64,000 nt of DNA from the NCBI GenBank assembly GCA_000733355.1, contig JNVV01000026.1, positions 200,052 through 264,051 of the forward strand, in the 5' to 3' direction. This stretch comes from Falciphora oryzae (Eukaryota; Ascomycota; Sordariomycetes; Magnaporthales; Magnaporthaceae). A model generated the notes under the pieces. The model ran no database searches, had not been told where the DNA came from, and saw nothing but the letters and a program-made list of their open reading frames with translations. Shown here one piece after another: positions 37,397-47,532 of this stretch (the stretch's first letter is position 1; each line of letters opens with the position of its first letter). Position numbers and translations under genes: made by a program.

Positions 37397-40300
37397 ATGT
37401 CGAGCACTGCCCCAAAACCGCAGCCGCCTCCAGGAGAGCGAGCCGCCGCCACGGACCCGACCAGGAGCCAAAACAAGCTGGCCGTCACGTCGGGTGTCTA
37501 CATACCTGTGTGCCTGAACATCCTGAGCATTCTGATGTTCCTGAGGTTCGGCCTCATCCTCGGCTGCATCGGGCTATTGGGAATGCTCGGTAGGTTGCAT
37601 ATGCACCTGCACATCTCCCTACATTTACATATATGTGCCTCGTCCCATTTAATTCTCTGTCGAATTGAGTTTAACTGATGCTGAGCTTGCAGGACTCCTC
37701 GCACTCTCCTACGCCGTTGACCTATTGACGACGCTGTCTCTCTCAGCCGTCGCGTCCAACGGCGAGGTCAAGGGCGGCGGTGCCTACTTCTTGATTTCGA
37801 GGTCCCTGGGGCCCGAGTTTGGCGGCTCCATCGGCATCCTGTTCTACCTCTCCCAGGTCCTCAACACCGCCCTGAACGTGGTCGGCCTCATCGACTGTCT
37901 GAAGCTGTATTTCACTACCTCGATTCCTGATGGCTACTGGTCGTCTTACCTCCTTGAGACGGGCGCGCTGCTCCTCTGCACCGCCATGTGTCTCGCTGGC
38001 AGTGGCATATTTGCAAAGGCCAGTAACGCCCTGCTCGTCGTCCTCGCCGTCGCCATCCTGAGTATCCCCCTTTCCGCCGTCGCAGTGCGGCCCTTTGTCG
38101 ACTCGGACCGCGGCGTCGAGTTCACGGGGCTCAGCTTGGCCACGCTGAGCGGCAACCTGTGGCCCGCGGCAACCCGCTCCGGTACTCACTCAAGCGCTTT
38201 CAGCATGTTCAGGGACCTATTTGGCATCCTCTTCCCCGCCACCTCAGGCATCTTTGCCGGCGCCTCCATGTCCGGCGACCTGCGGAATCCCAGCAAAGCC
38301 ATCCCGTCTGGCACTTTGTGGGCCATGCTTACGACACTCCTCGCCTACATGCTGGTCATACTATCCTTGGCCGCGAGCACCACCCATGCTTCCCTCCTGC
38401 ACGACGCCAACATCATACAGACCACCAATCTGTGGGCACCCATAATTTTGGCCGGCGAGTGCGCCACAACCTTCTTCTCCGCCCTGATGGGCCTCATCGG
38501 CTCGGCGAAGCTCATGCAGGCTCTGGCGAGAGATAAGCTGGTCCCCGGCCTGTCTGTCTTCGGCCTGGGGACTCGTAAGGCTGATGAACCTCTTCTTGCC
38601 ATTTTCCTTACCTACGCGCTCGCCCAGCTGTCTCTGTTTGCCAACCTCAACCAGATCGCTACCTTGATTGCCATGGGCTACCAGGTACGGCTCTGCCTTG
38701 CACTCTCGAGACTGCGCAAAGATAAAGACAGCGCGCTGATGATGCTAACGTGAATGGGACAGATGACTTTCTTTGTCATGAACCTAGCTTGCTTCCTGCT
38801 CAAGATTGGTTCGGCTCCAAACTTCCGGCCAGGTGAGTAATGCTTCCAACCAGTGTCGCGTGCTTTGGCCCCTACAAGGCGCTGAGATATGGACGCCGCG
38901 TATCTAGCCTTCAAATTCTTCAGCTGGCACACGGCATTCGCCGGCAGCATCATGTCGGCCGGCGCCATGTTCTTTATCGACGAGATGTATGCGACCTCGG
39001 CCGTGTGTCTTCTGGTCTTACTCTTCCTCCTCATCCACTACCTAAGCCCACCCAAGCATTGGGGCGATGTGTCGCAAAACTTGATTTACCACCAGGTCCG
39101 GAAATACCTGCTCCGTCTCAAGCCGGAGCACATCAAGTTCTGGCGGCCGCAGATCGTCCTTCTTGTCGGCGACCCCCGGCGACAAACCAGACTTATCCAG
39201 TTCTGTAATTCTATGAAGAAGGGGTCTCTCTATATCCTAGGCCACGTCATCGTCACCGACGACTTCGAATCTGGTGTCCAGGAGGCCAAACTTCAGCAGT
39301 CGGCCTGGACCCGGTACATCTCGGAATACTCCAGGGTCAAGGCTTTTGTGCAACTCAATATATCGCCAAGCATCATCTGGGGCGTGCGAAACCTGATCCT
39401 ATCGGCGGGACTAGGCGGCATGAGGCCCAACATTGCTGTCCTTGGCCTATACAATATGGACGAGCTGCGAAGGTCGCGACCGCGAGGCAGCATCCCCGAG
39501 GCGCCGAGGTCCCGCCCGACCTCGACGACACGAAAGGCCCACGACAACGGAAAGAACAGTTCTGTCCGATCGCAGAGGCGACGCGGTGACACAACGACAC
39601 GGCTGTTGGAGTCGGAGCTGCCCACGGACGTGATAAGGACCGAAGAGAGAATGTCTCCAACCAGCTACCTCACTATCCTCGAGGATCTGGCGCTGCGGTA
39701 CAGACTCAACGTTGCCGTCAGCAAGGGCTTCAGCCAGCTAGAGACGCCGCGTCGGGGCGCGGGCAACTCGAAAAAGTACATCGACCTTTGGCCTATCCAA
39801 ATGTCGGCCCAGGTCCAGGCAGATGGCAAGAACGTGGTCACGTCCAACTTCGACACCTACACGCTGATCCTGCAGCTCGGATACGTCCTTCACACAGTTC
39901 CTGCCTGGAAGCGTGTCTTCAAACTTCGCCTGATGGTCTTTGTGGAATACGAGGACGAGGTCGAGGAGGAACGCCAGCGTGTTTCGGCACTGCTCGAGAA
40001 GCTGAGGATAGAAGCTGAGATACACGCCTTCTCACTGGCTTCAGGAGCGTTGACTACGTACGAGGCTATAGTCCATAGGGACTACAAGGATTCCTTCATC
40101 GAAAACACCCTGGACGAGACGCTAAAGGGCGAGTGGTGGGAAGATCTCAAGGCGCAGCGAGCATCAGGGGGCAGCCATCCTGCAGGGTTCGAGGGAAGCG
40201 AGACCTCAGAGGCTCCTCGAAGAAATTCTGGCGCAGGATTTCTCACGCTTACGGATAGCCCCAAGAGGCATAGTGTCTCTTACATTGCTTGGATGGGTTT

Positions 40301-41435
40301 CAGCATGGGAATGCACGTCCAAAATCTCCCGCGGAACATGTTCGATATCGGGCCAGCCAACGGTGGCGGCAGCGACGACAGCGATGATTCCGAGGGCGAC
40401 TACATGGACGCCGATTTTAACGATGTGGAGAGCGCAGCGAGCGAGGCGGATCTATTCGGTTTCACCCCTTCCAGGAGGCCGTTCCTGGATGGTGCTTCTC
40501 GAAGGAAAAGCCACGGAGATGCGTTGATACACGTGTCGACGTCCAGGAAGAAGCGCCCACCCGAGAACGAGCCTCTTATATCACGGGCGCCGCGAAGGGG
40601 CTCCTACGGCACCATTCAAGCATCATCATCGTCGGCCAACACAGCCAATGCCGCTCCAGAAAATGCTCGCCTCCGCCACCAGACCTTAGGCTCCCGAAAC
40701 GTGCCCGAGATCGTCTCGGTCCGATCGCCGAGCCCGGCGCGATCTTCTACCGTGCCTGCTTTGCATACTTCCGCAGCGAACGGGGGAACATCTGGGAGGC
40801 CTCCACTATCACGAGCTCAGTCATCGACACTGGGGCCGTCAGCATCAACCACGCTCAATCCCACGGGTCCCGACGAGCCGCGGCCGCCCATGCGACCGGC
40901 CTTCTCCAGAGCAAACTCATCGCATCGTTTCACAAGCTCGCTAGTCCCAGAGACAAAAATCATCGACGCAGGGGGCACGGCAGGGAGGAGCATCACATTC
41001 GCTGTGCCGGAAAGCCTGCCCAACGATGGCGAAGTTCCGACGCTTGGCGACAGTGAGGCTTCAGCGACAGGGGCAGCGAGTGACGTCCATATCGACATAC
41101 CGGAGCTGGTAGCGACGACACAGTCGGGCCATCGTGTCCCGTCCGGGAGTCACGCCAACCAGGAAAGCGGCCAGTCGTCTCCGGGCGGACTACTGGAGTT
41201 GTCGTTCAACGACCTCCCTTGCCGCGCCCAGCATCTCATCATCAACGAGCTGATGCAGCAGAACAGCAGCGACACTGTTGTGCTGCTCACGACTTTGCCC
41301 ATTCCTGAGAAGGGGACATGCGAGAGCGAGGAGGCCAGCATCGAGTATCTTTCCGCCGTCGAGATATTATGTCACGAGCTGCCGCCCACCTTGATGGTTC
41401 TGAGTAACAACATAACGGTTACGGTCAGCTTGTGA
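37397..41435 (+). CDS. VHC1: Vacuolar-type cation-chloride cotransporter (SLC12 family)
   Basis: Four exons: 37397-37589, 37693-38684, 38763-38832 and 38908-41435, for 1260 residues. It starts with a short cytosolic tail and then a hydrophobic core of roughly 480 residues with about 12 membrane spans. The core contains the SLC12 hallmark KGGGAYFLISRSLGPEFGGS. The small third exon encodes NLACFLLKIGSAPNFRP, and the fourth resumes at FKFFSWHTAFAGS. The long cytosolic C-terminus has the SLC12 pattern (RPQIVLLVGDPR) and ends NNITVTVSL. Yeast Vhc1 moves potassium and chloride at the vacuolar membrane; the same location is likely but inferred. Two poorly conserved, Ser/Arg-rich insertions (residues about 570-620 and 800-1130) make the tail longer and probably disordered. 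The last acceptor (38907) was chosen because it restores the family sequence. Confidence 0.9.
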
Positions 41436-41962
41436 GTTGTGTGCACGATCATTCTGGTACAAGGGGACAAGACTTTTTTTCCATGGATGGAGAGCACGCG
41501 GTGAAAAACACGCTGGAATGCTGCGGGTTGCATGAAATGAAACCTTCACAAAGATGGCGGACGCGTACCAGGTGGTGTCGCACCGCATCGGGAACGTGAG
41601 TCTGTCTTTGTTTTCCCTCATGGAAGAGGCAAAGCGTGCACTCGCCACACTCGGAAAACACCAGGGTGCATAATGGCTCTTACATATCCTCGGTTTCGAA
41701 CTGCCGGCAGGAACAAAGAGGCGGCACTTCGAGCCCTGCTCTCAGGGGCAGCCGACCCAGGGGTTCTTTTGTATTCCTTTCCACCTTGTCGCTGAATAGA
41801 ATTCCTGGAATGCACCCTGTTGGATCTTGTTGAAGTGTAAGGAGTGTTTAGGAATATTAAGAGATCAGAATGCCGTCCGTCGGAATGAATGCCAATACTC
41901 TCTAGCCACATCTCATCACAACATTTTTGCTTAATTGGGCCAAGAAGCGTTCAACATCCACA
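41436..41962. other. Intergenic
   Basis: A 0.5-kb interval between two plus-strand genes, serving as terminator and promoter. No coding region is supported. Confidence 0.55.
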
Positions 41963-43801
41963 ATGAACCAGGGAGGGAGCCCAGGAAGAAACCAGCACAG
42001 GAACAGCGGCGGCAAGACGATCAAGGAGCGCCTCACCAACATCACGAGCGCATTCCAAGCCGACCGCAAGCGAAGGAGGCCGCCCAGCAGGACGTCTCTG
42101 ACCACGACCACGGCCGCTGCTACCTCCTTCAGCGGCAGACGAAGCCAAGACCGCAACCGCCGGGCCGCCCCGGGCCTCAAGCCGCCCGCCCTTGAGTACT
42201 TTGTGCCGACGCACACGCCCGACCGGCCGAGCCGGCCCGTGACGGACGCGCCGTCCGAGGAGGAGTGCTATGCTCTGCTTTCCGGGGGGAAGCAGCAGCA
42301 GCAGCAACAGCAACAACGACAACAAGGAGCAGGGCTCAGCGTCCGGACCCCGTCGTTCTCGTACCCCACACGCCACGGCAGCTTCGCGAGCGGCGGCGGT
42401 AGCTCGGGGCACAGGAGCGGCGTGCTGGTCGTGCACCTCGACAGCCCACCGCCCGTGTCCGCCCCATACGAGCACCCGCGGCCCGCGCCGATGCCGTGGC
42501 TGAGCACGGGCAGCAGCCGGTCCGGCTCGGTCGGGAGCGAGGGAGGGCGGCAGCAGCAACACTACCGGTCCTCTCCGTCGCCGATGCGGCAGCAACAGCA
42601 GCAGTCGCCGGCAAGCAGCAGCAGAAGCGGCTCGCCGTACTACTACCGCGACAAGGAGCTCCCGCCGCTGCGGATTGACGGCGAGGTGACGGCCCGGACG
42701 CGGCGCGGCAAGTTGGCGGAGGGCGGGGAGGAGAGGCTGCGGGAGCCGAGGAGTAGGTGGAGGGATAACGATGATAGCATGGACGGAGGAGGCAATGACG
42801 GCAACATGAGCCGCCGCGGAAACGGTCATATTGCTATGGCCGTTGCCCCCGACCACCGCCACCGGCCCCGGGGCGTGCCATCGCCTTCGCCCTACGGGGC
42901 TATGGAAACGGCAACTTGCCAGCTGTGCCACCGCACTTATGAGCCCATGGGTCAGGGAAACACCGCCCTCTGCCGGCACTGCGAACTTGCATCCACATCT
43001 GCCAGGGGCGAGGCTGGCAGCGTCAGCAGCAGCAGCAGCGGCAGCCACTACGGGGACGAGGACACCACCGAGCAACAGCCGCAAAAGAACATGAAGAGCC
43101 TGTATGGTCGCCAGCCAGCCGCACCGTTCAGCAGGCCCGAGAACTTTGGAGGCTCCGACTACTCCAGCCAGGTCGGCAGCACCAGCAGCGACAGCAGGGA
43201 AGGGTCGCCGTTCCCGGTCGAGGTCGCGCAGGGCGTCGCCTTGACGGCGGCGGCGTGCTCGCCGCGCGAGGTCGAGGTCGTCAGCAGCCCGGCGTCGGCG
43301 CGGTCCGACAGGGACACAAACACGAACGCGCACCCGCACCCGCACCCGCACCATACGTTCGACTTTGGCTTCTCGACATCTGCGGCTGTAGTAGAAGAGC
43401 AAGACAAGAGCAGTCACGAGAGAGGACACGGCGCAGCAGCAGTAGCAGCAACACGCCGCCGCCACCGGCTCGTGGTCGTGGAGCAGAAGCCCGTCGTGGT
43501 TGCCGACGGCAGCGACGAGGCGCTCGACTGGGACAGGCAGTGGAACCCGGCCTACTACTTCGGCGGGGAGCAGAGCGTGGACGAGGCCAGCAGCAATAAC
43601 AACAAAAGGCTGGGCGACGCGGTGCAGCGGCAGATCGAGGCAGACAATGCCCGTGGCAGTGGCGGCTCTCATGATAGCGTGAGCCCCGAGCCCACACCGA
43701 CGTCGCCGATCCTGAGTCGGCTGCCGAGCGAGGATAGGATAGCAAGGGTGGCTGTGGTGGGTGCGCCAAAGAGACGCGAGGAGCCGACTTCTTTTGTATA
43801 G
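41963..43801 (+). CDS. Low-complexity protein with a CxxC-x14-CxxC motif
   Basis: A single exon of 612 residues from the first ATG (MNQGGSPGR). The N-terminus has a basic region (IKERLTNITSAFQADRKRRR). Most of the rest is Ser/Gly/Gln/His-rich with Gln runs, so it is mainly disordered. One compact element stands out at residues 319-340: two CxxC pairs (C319/C322 and C337/C340) 14 residues apart, as in a small zinc ribbon. A His-Pro repeat and acidic patches follow. I do not recognise a named family. A 654-codon open frame runs on the opposite strand (43915-41951), but its Arg/Ala/Leu-rich translation looks like a shadow of GC-rich Ser/Gln codons. Function is unknown. Confidence 0.65.
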   Translation: MNQGGSPGRNQHRNSGGKTIKERLTNITSAFQADRKRRRPPSRTSLTTTTAAATSFSGRRSQDRNRRAAPGLKPPALEYFVPTHTPDRPSRPVTDAPSEEECYALLSGGKQQQQQQQQRQQGAGLSVRTPSFSYPTRHGSFASGGGSSGHRSGVLVVHLDSPPPVSAPYEHPRPAPMPWLSTGSSRSGSVGSEGGRQQQHYRSSPSPMRQQQQQSPASSSRSGSPYYYRDKELPPLRIDGEVTARTRRGKLAEGGEERLREPRSRWRDNDDSMDGGGNDGNMSRRGNGHIAMAVAPDHRHRPRGVPSPSPYGAMETATCQLCHRTYEPMGQGNTALCRHCELASTSARGEAGSVSSSSSGSHYGDEDTTEQQPQKNMKSLYGRQPAAPFSRPENFGGSDYSSQVGSTSSDSREGSPFPVEVAQGVALTAAACSPREVEVVSSPASARSDRDTNTNAHPHPHPHHTFDFGFSTSAAVVEEQDKSSHERGHGAAAVAATRRRHRLVVVEQKPVVVADGSDEALDWDRQWNPAYYFGGEQSVDEASSNNNKRLGDAVQRQIEADNARGSGGSHDSVSPEPTPTSPILSRLPSEDRIARVAVVGAPKRREEPTSFV

Positions 43802-44095
43802 CCTTAAAAGGACTGCGCCGTGCCCCCTTGGGACTGGCTCATCTTCCCCTGCCTGCTGCAGACTCCCTCTTTGTCGCTCTATCTTTGGAACTCTATACCC
43901 CCGCACCGACTGCATAAGAAAGTAAATTACAAGTGACTTTCATGACAAGAAAAACAAAAAAAAAAGAAAAGTTCTAAACATTGCCCGCCTCGTAGCACCG
44001 TTCTATCCGTCTTTCTTCTCTATTCGCGTGCCAAAGCCCTACCAAACCATCTATCATCACCGCCCCCTTGAAACAGATTCCTCTATACCGGAACT
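43802..44095. other. Convergent terminator interval
   Basis: Just under 300 bases between two converging genes, A/T-richer than its surroundings. It is expected to carry both 3' ends. An A-rich stretch lies at 43948-43970. Confidence 0.5.
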
Positions 44096-45247
44096 CTAAG
44101 CGATCTTGGTCACAGTAAGCTCCCCCTTGGCACCGCCGTCCAGCTCAAAGAATTCCCCAGCCTCGAGCTTCTTCTTCCACTTGGTGCTCTCGTAGCGGGC
44201 CAGGATCAGCGTCGTGCGCAGCGGCACGCGGTCGCTCGACTCGTGCTCGCTTTGGCCATCAGCCACGGCCGTGTAAGTCCACCTACCGAACGCCCAGTTG
44301 AGGATGTACCGCCCCGGGCCAAGCTCAGCCTCGCCAGAAGCCTCGGCGTCAGATCCTTTGAGAGCCGAAGGGGATGCAGGGGCAGCCGCGGTCAGCACGG
44401 CCTTGATGCGGTACACCTCGTCCTTGGGTGCCGACTTGAGCAGGGATAGCAGCTTGTCGGGGTTGACGGCGGCTGCGGGGCCGGCTGTGCTGGTGAGCGA
44501 GACGGAGAGCACCTCGACTTCAGACTGGTGGCTGTCGTCGCCGTGGGAATGAGCATGGCCGTCGTGGCTGTGAGCGTGCCCGTTGGCAGCGCTCCCGTTC
44601 TCCGAGGTCAACGCCTGGGCGAGGCCGCCATCTATGCCGAAGACGAGGTCGATGGGGACCCAGCCCTTGCTGCTCTTTGTCCAGGCGATGTCGACCTCGA
44701 GGTCGCCCAGGCGGTCGAGGCACTCGTCGAAGCGGCGCTCGCCGCAGGCCTCCCACTTGTTGAAGACGACCAGGTCCGTGTACCGGGCCTGCAGGCAGGC
44801 CGTGTAGCTCGTGTCCTCGTAGCCCTTCCAGTTCTCGACGTCGACGACGCTGATGACGCCGTCGAGCGCGTACCTCCCGCCCGTCTCGCGCGCCAGGCGG
44901 TTCACCTCGAGGGCCAGGGTGGCCGGGAAGGCGGACCCGGACGTCTCGACGACGATGCGGTCCGGGCGGACTGACTTTTGCAGCTCGGCCAGGGCGTCAC
45001 CCAGCTGGCCGACCAGGTTGCAGCAGATGCAGCCGTTGAGCAGCTCCTGGACGCCCGAGACGGCGCCCGACGAGGCCAGCTGCGAGTCGACGGCCAGGTC
45101 GCCGAACTCGTTCTTGAGCAGCGCGAGCTTGTAGTCCGGGTTGGCCTTTTTGAGCTGCGGCACCAGGTTCAGGATCAGGGTCGTCTTGCCCGAGCCGAGG
45201 AAGCCCGTCACGATGGTGATGGGGATGGGGGCTGATGATGGCGCCAT
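44096..45247 (-). CDS. CobW/COG0523-type GTPase, putative metallochaperone
   Basis: A single exon of 383 residues. The G3E-family P-loop GFLGSGKT is at residues 15-22. The family's metal-binding CxCC motif (GCICCN) is at 72-77. ETSG, SVVDVENW and the NKW base-recognition segment (163-165) follow in the right order. A His-rich linker (residues 224-240, HAHSHDGHAHSHGDDSH) separates the GTPase from the C-terminal CobW domain and could store or sense zinc or another divalent metal. The end contains WAFGRWTY. Members of this group deliver metal to client enzymes; which metal and client cannot be read from the sequence. The frame is open for another 58 codons upstream, but MAPSSAPIPITIVTGF is the expected start. 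Confidence 0.9.
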   Translation of the reverse strand: MAPSSAPIPITIVTGFLGSGKTTLILNLVPQLKKANPDYKLALLKNEFGDLAVDSQLASSGAVSGVQELLNGCICCNLVGQLGDALAELQKSVRPDRIVVETSGSAFPATLALEVNRLARETGGRYALDGVISVVDVENWKGYEDTSYTACLQARYTDLVVFNKWEACGERRFDECLDRLGDLEVDIAWTKSSKGWVPIDLVFGIDGGLAQALTSENGSAANGHAHSHDGHAHSHGDDSHQSEVEVLSVSLTSTAGPAAAVNPDKLLSLLKSAPKDEVYRIKAVLTAAAPASPSALKGSDAEASGEAELGPGRYILNWAFGRWTYTAVADGQSEHESSDRVPLRTTLILARYESTKWKKKLEAGEFFELDGGAKGELTVTKIA

Positions 45248-46067
45248 TTTTTTTTCTCTTTCTTTTTTTCCCCTAGCGCACTCAGATTTGAGTTTCCTTG
45301 GGCCTAGAACCTTCTGAGAGCACTTGAGCTTTCCCTGTCTCACTGATGGGAAACGCTGAGATTGGGAATGGCTACGACGACAACGGATGAACCGAACCGC
45401 ATTCGGCAGCTTCAAAACCACTTGGGGAAGTCCTCAGTAGTAACAGTTGAGGAAATGCCTCAGACCGCCTTCCGTTTGCGGTGCTGAGTGCATCAACTCA
45501 ACTGCTGGGTACCCCCACCACCCCATCTGGTTGCTCTGCGGGCAGGCAGTTACTCAAGCTTAATTCCCGACCTTACGCTGGTCAGGGGTTGTCATTTATC
45601 ACCTCCATTTATTCTGAGCAGATCATCTCTTGGGAATGAAATACCTTCTCAATTGTCTACCTACCTAGGTATTTATCAGTCAGTGAATCGATAAAAAGAC
45701 AGCCCATAATACAGCATAGAATGGTGACAAAAACGGCTAGGTCGCGCTGTCTGCGTAACGCAGTCGTCTGCATCTTGCTGGCGCGGCTTGGCCTGCGCCC
45801 ACTGCCATCATCAATGACGTCACGTCACGGCCTGTGGGAAATCAACCGGCCATACAACCTTCAAGTAATGAACGCATGTGTGAATACCTCAATCTACAAA
45901 TTGCGAGCGTCTCATCGTCTAATTCCCTGTAGTCGACCTACTTATATCGAAATAAACCATTCAATAATACCTCCCTACTGAGGCAATCACTCTACTTCAC
46001 GCTCTTCGATCCAACCAGGCAAAACCTGTAGTCCTCTCTCACCAAACTTCCCCTCACATACCTCAGC
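45248..46067. other. Intergenic (divergent)
   Basis: Promoter interval between the CobW-type gene and the small gene at 46068. A perfect TACCTAGGTA palindrome occurs at 45662-45671. No coding region is supported. Confidence 0.5.
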
Positions 46068-46489
46068 ATGGCATCCAACGAGCCAACAACCACGAACCTC
46101 GACGCCGGGCGCGACAGCGTCGGCTCCACAGCCTACAAGCTGCAGTTGGACCAGGCCGCCAAAGACGCCAACGCGAAGCCCAAGAGCCCAGAGGCCAAGC
46201 CTGGCGACGCCCACCCCATAGTGGAGACAGGTGAGCTTGTCATCCATCTCAGGTATACCCAAGACGGTGGAATCGACTAACCGGCTACCACCCAACAGTG
46301 GCCCAATACGTCCCCGCCGTTGGCAAGCTGCTGGCCGGCAGCAAGGGCGAGGTCAAGAAGCCAGCCCCGTTCCCGGACGAGATGCCCGGCCCGCCCGAGC
46401 GCCCGACACACGACACCCAGATCGAGGAGTTCGTCAGGGATCAGCACAGGAGCAAGACGGATGCGCTTCTGGAGGACAAGGTGCAGTGA
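46068..46489 (+). CDS. Small hydrophilic protein, unknown function
   Basis: Two exons (46068-46230 and 46299-46489) join in frame across a 68-bp GT..AG intron and give 117 residues. The protein is charged and Pro/Lys-rich, with no signal peptide or membrane segment. The second half (VAQYVPAVGKLLAGSKGE, then HDTQIEEFVRDQHRSK) reads like a conserved folded or helical part. The clean splice, in-frame join and short exact ORF argue that it is a real gene. I do not recognise the family. Confidence 0.7.
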
Positions 46490-46917
46490 AGGCCACAACT
46501 CTCGTCCCGTGGAAGGTCTCTGAACAGAGAATAACAGAGTACCGGAACCGGTGTCCGTTAGATGTAAGCTATAGCATCGCGTATGGTCAAACACAAGCCA
46601 GTGTTGGTTTCTTAGTTGATCGCACCTGTCTGTATTGCCCTAGACTCACACGATATACCCTGTCTGTCGAAGTACATCTGTCAAGCTAGTCGGCAATGAT
46701 ATAGACAACTGGCAATGTGAACGAAGTGCCAAACCCTTCCTCATAGACATGTTGATACAAACAAAAGAGAACAGAAAACGTACAGTGTATACCAGATGCT
46801 AGAAGCCGCAGACCTAGAAACCCAGACGCCTTGCAAATCTATACACATGGGAGATAACAGAAAAATAATGAAATGAAGGGAAAAACATCCTTCAAGTGTC
46901 AAATCGCGTGACATTTA
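46490..46917. other. Convergent 3' interval
   Basis: About 430 A/T-richer bases between two converging small genes. No coding region is seen; it should hold both 3' UTRs. Confidence 0.5.
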
Positions 46918-47532
46918 TCACAGCCAACCTTGGCCCGTGAAGAACGTCACGCCCAGTATAAGACATAATAGCAGGCCCCTGTTCCCCAATCTCGCCGATA
47001 CAGGAGCAGCAGCCGTAGCATCCGGCGGCGGCGGCGCCGCCGTGTCCGTGGCTGCGGAAGGAACGATCGCGGTGGTAGTGGTGGGCGAGGCCGTAACGCC
47101 GTTGCCCTGGATATTGACACCCACGGCCGTCCGCTCGCCCGTAGGCAGGGGGCAGGTGACGACCTGGGTCTGGGTGGCGCACCTGTCGCAAACGACGGTC
47201 GAGGTGACAAAGTTGGGCGGCAGCAGCGGGCGAGTCCACGTGGAAGGGTCGCCGACGCATGTCTCGACGATGGTCCACGTCGCTGCCCAGACCGGAGTTG
47301 GGCAGGTCGGGCAGACGGCGGTCGCTATGTAGATGTACTGCTCTGTGTACTCGGTCGTGACTGTTGGTGCCGCCGGCGGCCCTGTTGTTGTTGCTGTGGC
47401 GGCCGTGGGCGCAGCGGGGATGGGCGTGCAGGAGAGGAAGATGGAGGATGTGAGTGAGACGCTGGTGAGAGGCGGCGAGTTAGCACTGGCTAGCCCATGT
47501 ATCGAGTCGCTCCAACAGAGTACCTACCTCAT
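46918..47532 (-). CDS. Small Thr/Pro-rich protein with GPI-type tail
   Basis: The proposed model is a 5-bp first exon (47532-47528, ATGAG), a 66-bp intron beginning GTAGGT, and a second exon 47461-46918, totalling 182 residues. An upstream in-frame stop means this ATG is the first available. The body has spaced cysteines (AVCPTCPTP, ETCVGD, VCDRCATQ, VVTCP), then a Thr/Ala/Pro-rich spacer, then a hydrophobic C-terminus (LLLCLILGVTFF) typical of GPI-anchored fungal surface proteins. The predicted N-terminus (MSVSLTSSIFLSC) is only weakly like a signal peptide, so the true first exon may lie elsewhere. The reading frame and tail are firm; the start is not. Confidence 0.6.
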
